From positions 23,977,001 to 24,041,000 of the forward strand of contig CM065306.1 in assembly GCA_033032175.1 (NCBI GenBank): a stretch of 64,000 bases of DNA, given 5' to 3'. Shown piece after piece: positions 56,873 through 64,000 of the stretch; position 1 is the first letter of the stretch; every line of letters starts with the position of its first letter. Both the position numbers and the translations under genes were made by a program. This DNA comes from Saturnia japonica. Its lineage: Eukaryota; Arthropoda; Insecta; Lepidoptera; Saturniidae. Below the pieces are notes generated by a model, which saw only the letters and a program-made list of their open reading frames with translations, had not been told where the DNA came from and ran no database searches.

Positions 56873-57384
56873 AGTAGTCCCCAAACGGCACTTCATAATA
56901 AAAGTCTAAAATTAATATATTAATATACAAACTATATTTATGTAAAAGACGGTACAATGATGTACTTACGTTAACTAATGTACAGAGCCTCAGAGCTCAG
57001 AGCTATACGTGCTACTTGTCAGATATATATTTTGAGTTTGTATTAAAGTATTTTATTTATCATTACATATCCATCACACTTGTTATAACATACATAAATT
57101 TATCTGAAGATAAAGGGCTTAATCTAATACCGTGTATGTCTAGGCACACCCGCTGCCCCGAGTCCCGCAAACGTTAGGGAAGGTCGCGATTATAGCAGTC
57201 CGGCTATAGTGAAACTGTTACGCGTTGCTGTGGGTCAGAATTTTTTTTTAAATCCGATCGCTACCTTTCTTTACATGATCATCTGCTGGACTAATATGAA
57301 GATTAGCCTGAAAATTTCATCAAAATCGCTCCAGCTCGTTTTGGAGTCTATAAGGAAATTACATACAAACATCCATTTTTATAA

Positions 57385-57597
57385 ATATAGATTTACTGAG
57401 GAATCTTAAAGGCTATATAACTTCACGGTATGACTTCAAGGAACGGAACCAGTAATTGCGAACGTTAAGCGATCTGGTAAGCATTACCGGAATTGAAGAT
57501 AAAGATAGGCACACCGGTGCGTTGGCACTTGGCCGAGACGCGGTAGAAAGTTGTTCCAATAAATTTAACACAGGTGAAACCGTTCGGCACAGCTAGT
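57385..57597 (+). repeat. CTAG-ended interspersed repeat, family B
   Basis: TTTACTGAGGAATCTTAAAGG, AACGTTAAGCGATCTGGTAAG, GTGCGTTGGCACTTGGCCG, AATAAATTTAACACAGGTGAAACC and end TTCGGCACAGCTAG followed by T. Best copy of the family. Confidence 0.6.
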
Positions 57598-57599
57598 AT

Positions 57600-59470
57600 T
57601 TTAATAAAACTTCGGAAAACCATCTTACTCCTTGCACTATCGCTTGGCATCCAAAAGCGAACAATAATTTATAGTAACTTTGGCGTGATAATAAAAAAAA
57701 TTATTTCGCATGAACGTAACTTACTCGTAACCTTACTGAATTTTAATCACAATAGTTAAAGTTACAATTGTAAGAAAAATAAAACCACAGGCTTAGTAAA
57801 AGAGAAACAGTGTAACGTTTTTATACTTCTACGACACTGCTCTTAGCTCGATTCACAATGTTTTATTATCATACCAGTTTATCAAAACATGCACAGATGG
57901 CGTTCTGAAACAACTTCCGCTACAATATAATTCAAACCGGATACACAGATTTATAACGAAAGTAATTTTATATTTAATAAGTATTGTATGAAGCCAACAC
58001 GATATTATTTTTTATAGTAACATTTATCCTGTAACAGTTTTGCTTTAGCTGCGGTATTGCGTTGATAAACAAAAATTGCAAACATTATCTAAATGAAAAT
58101 ACGTTATCAGAATGCGTCAGATTTCGCACTCTGTTATACTGTTGCGGTACATACGCAAACCTACAACACATATCGATTTCGCGTGCTTTATCAAAATCGC
58201 TTGAACCTCGAATTGAACCTGAAATCTGGGCCAATGTTTTCTATTATCCGTACGCAACAATTATTTATTTTGTTGAGGAATCTGATTGGATGTTAGTTTT
58301 ATATGCGAAAGTAATATTTGAACTGTATATTTTACAATTTGATAGCCAGACGGACGGCCTAAACTATCTTAGGTCATAAAGAATTCTGTGCCCTTTTACA
58401 TTTTTCGATGTAAATGACGACCTCGACATTTTGAGGCATCGAAACATATTAACATATTTGCTGAGAAAAAACATTTATATCTACGTGTACCTACCTAAAA
58501 TGTATACAAATTTTCGTGCATGTAAAGGAACGGTATAATATATTCCAAAATGTAAATCTAAAAATTTTTCTTTTTTTGTATTTGCATTCACAAATCTTGC
58601 TGCATTTTATGCAGACACTTGCACGTCATTGAGAGCATAATAATTATACTGGGTACTGAGTCTCTTTCACGAATATTATTTTCAATGTTTTCCAAGTATT
58701 TAATTAAACACTAGTAAGTAGGTGGGTAAGCAGCTCGGTCGCTCAAATATTAAACTCCTTAAAATATTTACCTCCAAATTTACTGCACTCGTTTCTGTGC
58801 GGACAAATGAGACTTAAATCCATGTGAACTCTTTAACAAATGATCTGTTTTACCGCAAACGCCGATATATGGCGCCGAAACGCTATCCCACCGAGTACTA
58901 GACATTTCTTGACTTTGTCGTGAAAACGTCAACCAAACCAATAAAAATTTTTCAATAGCAAAAAGTATAGTCACAATCTGATAAAGGATTCTAGTATAAG
59001 GCTCGATAACTTTCTGGTATATAATATATTATACCCTATCGAAAATGTAGGACATAAAATTGATAACAGAAAACGGCTGATGACCTTATTTAAAACTATC
59101 AAAACTCGCAAGTATATTTTTCATTTTCGGTTAGCTTTCTGTACATATTTTTAATTTTAGTAATTACCGATTCCTTAGGGGGCATTATTATTACATATAC
59201 CAATGATGGAAAACGAAATGTTCAGTCGTACATTTTCGAAAACAATCAAAACTCGTACTAAGCTGCCAGATTAATTACATGAAGCAATGTACCTATGTAT
59301 ACTAACTTATTAATATAATAAAGCTGAAGTGTTTTTGTTTAAATACGCTAATCCTTGGAAGTAATACCAGTCGGATTCAAACAATTCTTTTGTGTATATG
59401 ATAACCAGACTCAAGAGGAATATTATAGGCCATCCAACTTTATGTTCTAACACCAGCTAGCCTTAAATAT
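57600..59470. other. Intergenic sequence, no supported gene
   Basis: AT-rich; the short open frames have no recognisable protein features and no repeat family was assigned. Confidence 0.45.
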
Positions 59471-59474
59471 TGAT

Positions 59475-59830
59475 TATTGTTGCGTAAGTCGGAAGCCGAG
59501 GCCCTCCCGAACTGCTTTATCCGCGTGCGCTGGCGTAATCGTTAATGTTAAGGAAATACAATGTTCTACAAAAATATTGGCCCTTAGTATATCTGAAAAA
59601 AAGTCAGCGATAGCATATCTCTAACTTTTATACATAAACCACAATATTTGTAGAAAATTAAAGTGTTTTTAAGCATTATTTTTAAACATGACATATTAAT
59701 CCTTACGAACAAGTTTCTTTATGATAAAGACAATTTCATGAAGTAAAATTTTGCTCTTTATGGTATGCTATTTGGACACATAGTTTAAGAGATAGTGAAA
59801 GTTTAAAATAATTTGTACTTGCGGGAAGAA
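59475..59830 (-). repeat. Interspersed repeat, family C, inverted copy
   Basis: Reverse complement of the 54880-55265 blocks: GTAAGTCGGAAGCCGAGG, GAACTGCTTTATCCGCG, AATACAATGTTCTACAAAAATATTGG (as two adjoining pieces) and CACATAGTTTAAGAGATAG. Diverged and with extra internal sequence. Confidence 0.55.
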
Positions 59831-60534
59831 CAATTGGGATAGTTGGGATAGACTACACGGGTGCGTTGGCGGCGCGGTGTTTATCGGATAAAATTAACTT
59901 GGGTGCAATCGTGGGACACAACTAGTATATAATTAAAAAGGAAACAAAAAAAAACCCGACTGCAACAATTCTTTTTATTTGATTACCAGGCGTCGACGTA
60001 CTTTAATATTATATAGCCCATACGAATTAAAACACTCAGAACGGCAGTAGTAGTAGTTGCACGCGGAGTGTAACCGTTTCAATACCTTCAATCAATCTTT
60101 ATTATTTATTCTCAATCACCATTGGATAATTATTATAACATTCACTAGACAATTCCCCCCTTTTTTATGGGAAAAATTACATTCACTTGCGTCATTGTTT
60201 GTGCGTTTGTGTGCGTGTGGATAAATGTGATTACGTCTCGCTCACGCAAACGTTTATTTATTTTTGGTTTCAACTTTGAGCAGCTATTACATAAATTATT
60301 ACATAAATAGAGAAACTATTACAAGGGCCGCCTTTACCCGGGGGTGGAAGGGGTGCGAGGCACCCGGGCGCAGAGTCCTAGGGGGCGCAAGCCGACCGCC
60401 ATAAGTTTTAATAGGTATTTAGTAGCCTACTACCACAACAACCCTGGCTAACACTGTCCACTGCTCACGCAATTAGAGCCGAGTTAGTTATTTAATTAAA
60501 AATATAAGTACCAATAACATTATTCAACAATCAT

Positions 60535-60680
60535 AGATTATATATTTAAATTATTCGAAGTATCGTCGATGCAATTTAGCCATTTTTTTTGGAAGTTCAT
60601 TGACACCTCTGCTATAGAAATCTTTAGCACGGCAATCGATGAACTCTTTAAAGGCGTTTTTCTCAGTAAAAAGTTATCCA
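60535..60680 (-). pseudogene. mariner-like transposase C-terminal remnant
   Basis: The minus strand reads NAFKEFIDCRAKDFYSRGVN then ELPKKMAKLHRRYFE and a stop. This is the end of a mariner transposase (..F.EF.DS....FY..GI..LP.RW.K......Y). Nothing upstream survives in frame. Confidence 0.55.
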
Positions 60681-61034
60681 AATTCCGAAATAAATGGAAA
60701 TCAATTCAAAGTGAACACATTTATGTCAACGTGATATCTGAATGACATCGAACAATATCACGCGTTATGTAATAAAAATTACTCAGTAATAAGTTAGAAA
60801 TGACTTATTATTACGCAATTTTTATGTAATATGCTGTTGTAACAAGTTTGATATATCTGTGACGTACTTTTTACCAGAGATGTGATTTATTTAAGTTACA
60901 AGTATCTGAAATACAGATACATGATACAAAATACGTATTTTCATATTGTATCTAAAATACTTTTTTGAATTCATTGCGTCTTGTACTTAGATACATTTTG
61001 TTTGGTATCTTATTATTTTGTAAATACTTTATTT

Positions 61035-61760
61035 GCTAAAATACTTTTAGTAAGAATCCATCGCAAGCCACGTCAGAGTTAGCGGCAGGCTTCGGTTTGA
61101 ATGATAAAACAATTTTAATTCACATGAAACAAATTGGAAAACAGGAAAAGCTCGAGAAGTGGGTACCGCAGGAATTGACTGAAGCACACCAACAAACACG
61201 CATCGAGTGCTGTGTTACATTACTCAACCTTCACAATAACGAGGGAATTTGGAATCATACTGTTACTTGACGAAAAATGGATACTTTAATGAGAACCGGC
61301 CAAATCCTTTCCCAAGCGAAAGTCGTCTCGGAAATAGATACTGGTGAGTGTTTGGTGGACCAGTGCTGGTGTCATACACTACAGCTTCCTAAGATCTAGC
61401 TAGACGATAACGACAGATCTGTATTGTCAACAATTGGAAACCATGGAAAAGCTAGCCGTTAAACAACCGAGACTGGTCAATCTCTCTAGCCCACTGCTGC
61501 TTCATGACAACGCTAGATCCCATACTTCCCAGAGCTTGATCCAACAGATTACAACTTTTTTTCGGAATTTGGACAATTTCTTGCAAGGAAAAATAATTGA
61601 ATTCCGATGAGGCTGTCCAAACCGCCTTCAAAGATTTTATTGATTCTCTCTCACGCAATTTTTCCAGCAATGGAATCAATTAACTACCTATTAAATGACA
61701 AAAGTGCTTAGATAATAATACTACATACTTCGATTTATTATGTGTATAATTTCATATTTT
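61035..61760 (+). pseudogene. mariner-like transposase, multiply disrupted
   Basis: In-order segments: LAAGFGLNDKTILIHMKQIG and KLEKWVPQELTEAHQQTRIE (DNA-binding part), CCVTLLNLHNNEGIWNHTVT up to near the first catalytic Asp (the T-C-DEKW position is mutated by a stop), LHDNARSHTSQSLIQQ (second catalytic Asp), then frame-shifted EFGQFLARKN, NSDEAVQTAFKDFIDSLSRN and FFSNGI-like ends. At least four frame changes. Similar to mariner proteins of insects; terminal repeats not recognised. Confidence 0.75.
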
Positions 61761-62740
61761 TCGCTTTTACTTTTTCCATATAAAACGCTAATTTCATACG
61801 TGAGGACCTAATATTTATAAACCTATACTTCAAAACCTAAAATTATTAAAATTAATAAAAGCTTTTTACAGTCAACCATATGTCCAAGACTCAAAGATAG
61901 ATTAGCAAACGTGACCATTCAAAGTAGCTATATAATCAAAAGTTAATGATAAAATGACATTGTAAGTATAAAAATATTCCAACTCTAAAAGTCAGAAAAA
62001 TTAAGTTAGATGTAGTTAAAAAGAGCGGAGACGGGAGTCGTATGATAACTTTCGCACCCCGGCGCTGAATATTTTTAAGGCATTCCTGACTATTACTGTA
62101 AGCATAATAGCTCTATGATCAGCCTATAGATGTCACTCCTACAATTAATAAAGTAGGTGTCATTTCAATAATCTGTTACTGTTAAGACACTCAACAGGTA
62201 ACAAATAAATAAAAAAGTGGGCCATTTCAATTATAATTTTAAGTGTTTAGACAATAGTCCACATACAGTGCCACTCATTGTATAGTTTACGGCATAGACA
62301 AGTTCACGGTATTAAAGTTATTTTCTAAAGAAAAGAAAATTGAATAAAGACAAACTAGGTATATATAATGAATTTAATCAGTATAGCAATTCCAATGTAA
62401 ATATGGAAAGCATAATAATTAAACCGATAGATTCCAATATTCCAAATTAAATTACTCAGTTGTTTTGGATAACAATTATTATGCTGCGACAGACTATATT
62501 GTGACTAACATAACCTTGTCCCCTTTTCAGCCATATTTTTTTGCCTGCAATTAAAACCGAATACATTGTTTATATATTGCTTTATTCTTTGTTTACGGAA
62601 CTCAATATAGATAGGTAAAAAAACTACTACATTTGGTATCAAAATCGGATTTATATTTCCGTTTTTCTTCAGTTAAATCAGTAACATTTTTCCCGGTTAC
62701 AGAATTGGCTGCACAGCCTTATGTAAAGCATAATGTGTAC
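61760..62740. other. Intergenic sequence downstream of the PHD gene
   Basis: AT-rich, no gene. TTTATT at 62741-62746 (AATAAA on the minus strand, about 175 nt past the stop) is a plausible polyadenylation signal for the PHD-finger gene. Confidence 0.45.
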
Positions 62741-62746
62741 TTTATT
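62741..62746 (-). terminator. Candidate poly(A) signal AATAAA of the PHD-finger gene
   Basis: Canonical hexamer on the minus strand, 175 nt beyond the stop codon; another lies at 62581-62586. Confidence 0.45.
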
Positions 62747-62920
62747 AACAATAATACATTTCTTTCAGACCTATTTAACTAAATCTTATACATAAACTAC
62801 CTACAAAGATATACAGGTAAAGCCTAAATTATCTACAATCAATAAGTTATATACAAATAACATTACAGCATTAATTATATATGTATTTATATATATATAT
62901 ACAGGAAATTTCAATTAAAA

Positions 62921-64000
62921 TTATCTGTAACCTGGGAAATTATGATTTTTTCTACATTCAGGACAGTACCATTTGCCTTTAGGCGGTACCATGATACCAA
63001 CACATTCAAAGTGGAACCACTCAATGGGACAGCCCTCCGCATCACACGCAATCATCTCGGACACTTCGTCGTAAGGGCAACGACAATAACAGTAGACGCT
63101 CTCTCCTTCTCGCGCTTCCCGCACCGCCGGCCGTTGGAACACGTATGGTAGACTAGATGTACCCGAATTTAGATACGTCGGGGGCGGGATCGGTGCACTG
63201 TTTTGACTGTTCGGTTGGTAAATCTCAAGGTTTCCTTCCTCGCTGGAATCTGAATCACTTGAGCCCATGGATTCAGTATTCATCAAGATCCGGGGTGGCT
63301 CAGCATCCGGTATTGGTGCAGTCAGCCTGATAGTATCAGAATAATTATACAATCTACTGGATATTACAGTTGAAGGTATTTCTTTCTTTACTTTGTTAGT
63401 CACTGGGGATGGTAAATCTTCCTTTCTCCATTCCAATTTTGGTGGCTGCTGTGGTTTCAATGCACTTAAAATTGATTGTGGTGGTTCCTCATCACTTGAG
63501 TATCCATAAAACTTATTAGGAACTCTCCTTCTCTTAGATGCTCGTTTGTTGTTTTCAGCCGAAGTGGCCGGAATCCTTGTGTTAAAACTTATTGGTGCAG
63601 ATTTAGGAGCCTCTGGTATTTGTACTGTATTTGATTGCAAAGATATTGTAATTTTAGTTGGAGGTAACTGAGTTGAGGGTTCCACTTCAGATTTCACAAT
63701 TATTTCTTTAGGAATGTTAATTTTAATAGGTCCATGCTTTCGAGAACTTTTAGATTTCTTTTTCTTCTTGTTCTTCTTTTTTCCGCTCATCAATTTTGGT
63801 TTTTGTTCCTTTTCTCCTTTAACAATTGCATCACTATCGAGTGTATCTTCTTGAACCTTTTTCTCTTCAATATTTTCAATTGAAACTTCTGGCAATGGTG
63901 TCACAGGTCGGCTGGCTTCTCCAGAAATTGATCCTCCGTCAGACGGTGCTGCAGATGCCAACATCAAAAGCTGATTACGTTTTTCTTCATACAATTTGTC
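62921..64000 (-). CDS. PHD-finger protein with ING-type H3K4me3 reader, C-terminal 359 residues (partial)
   Basis: An open frame enters from the right edge (first codon in the window GAC) and ends at TAA 62923-62921. The last 56 residues form a C4HC3 PHD finger: YCYC start, CDAEGCPIEWFHFECVGI and KGKWYCPECRK. Zinc ligands are Cys304, 306, 319, 324, His330, Cys333, 346, 349 (counted from the edge). The CPIEWFHF and PKGKWYCP signature and the Tyr before the first Cys are those of ING-family fingers, which read trimethylated histone H3 lysine 4. Upstream is low-complexity, acidic and proline/serine rich, with a lysine run (KKKNKKKKKSKSSRK) and KRASKRRRVPNKFYGYSS, likely nuclear-localisation sequence. 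No ING N-terminal coiled domain is seen in this part. It may be an ING-related chromatin protein or a different nuclear regulator; the true start and any introns lie outside the window. No intron interrupts the 1.08 kb seen. Confidence 0.85.
   Translation of the reverse strand, partial: DKLYEEKRNQLLMLASAAPSDGGSISGEASRPVTPLPEVSIENIEEKKVQEDTLDSDAIVKGEKEQKPKLMSGKKKNKKKKKSKSSRKHGPIKINIPKEIIVKSEVEPSTQLPPTKITISLQSNTVQIPEAPKSAPISFNTRIPATSAENNKRASKRRRVPNKFYGYSSDEEPPQSILSALKPQQPPKLEWRKEDLPSPVTNKVKKEIPSTVISSRLYNYSDTIRLTAPIPDAEPPRILMNTESMGSSDSDSSEEGNLEIYQPNSQNSAPIPPPTYLNSGTSSLPYVFQRPAVREAREGESVYCYCRCPYDEVSEMIACDAEGCPIEWFHFECVGIMVPPKGKWYCPECRKNHNFPGYR

Noticed and set aside
57200..58380. Open frames of 60-105 codons
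   Set aside because: Mutually overlapping frames in AT-rich sequence without motifs; frames such as 58062-58379 and 58093-58296 conflict.

Overview
The window looks like a piece of an insect nuclear genome, most probably from a moth or butterfly. It is AT-rich, its genes have many short exons joined by GT-AG introns, and the introns are packed with mobile-element debris of lepidopteran type: Helitrons, RTE/CR1/Jockey-like LINEs, tRNA-derived SINEs, mariner, hAT, Gypsy and BEL remnants. The order is inferred from this repeat content and from closeness to fly proteins; no species marker is visible.

Three host genes can be supported. (1) A thioredoxin reductase gene on the minus strand runs from an exon at 38.07 kb to the stop codon at 5306. 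Eight coding exons join in phase into a 506-residue protein with the CVNVGC active site and an SCCS C-terminus. (2) A sniffer-like short-chain dehydrogenase on the plus strand (30450-36245, five exons, 244 residues) lies wholly inside the first thioredoxin reductase intron, so the two are a nested antisense pair. (3) At the right edge (62921-64000, minus) is the 3' end of a gene for a basic nuclear protein ending in an ING-type PHD finger; its 5' part lies outside the window.

Layout: 0-1.8 kb, broken ZMYM1-like hAT transposase. 1.8-5.3 kb, AT-rich with one LINE 3'-end copy. 5.3-12.7 kb, the last six thioredoxin reductase exons with a pogo-like MITE, SINEs and CTAG-ended repeats in the introns. 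12.7-26.2 kb, the large intron 2, holding a near-perfect 160-bp inverted repeat, a 128-bp hairpin, a CR1-like fragment and a 2.5-kb Jockey-like LINE with 12-bp target duplications. 26.2-38.1 kb, exons 2 and 1 and the nested sniffer gene. 38.1-49.7 kb, repeats: a Harbinger-like MITE, a LINE tail, a 2-kb composite element with internal duplication and a BEL-type solo LTR. 49.76-54.82 kb, a Helitron complete end to end but with broken coding sequence. 55-62.9 kb, a Gypsy 3' end, two mariner fragments and diffuse repeats. 62.9-64 kb, the PHD gene.

Thioredoxin reductase (NADPH-dependent reduction of thioredoxin, and in flies also glutathione upkeep) and sniffer (NADPH-dependent carbonyl reductase that protects neurons from oxidative damage in flies) both serve redox defence, so their nesting is the most biologically interesting arrangement here. 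No wholly new system was found. The most unusual structures are the intronic palindrome, the 43.3-45.4 kb composite element and the nested gene pair.
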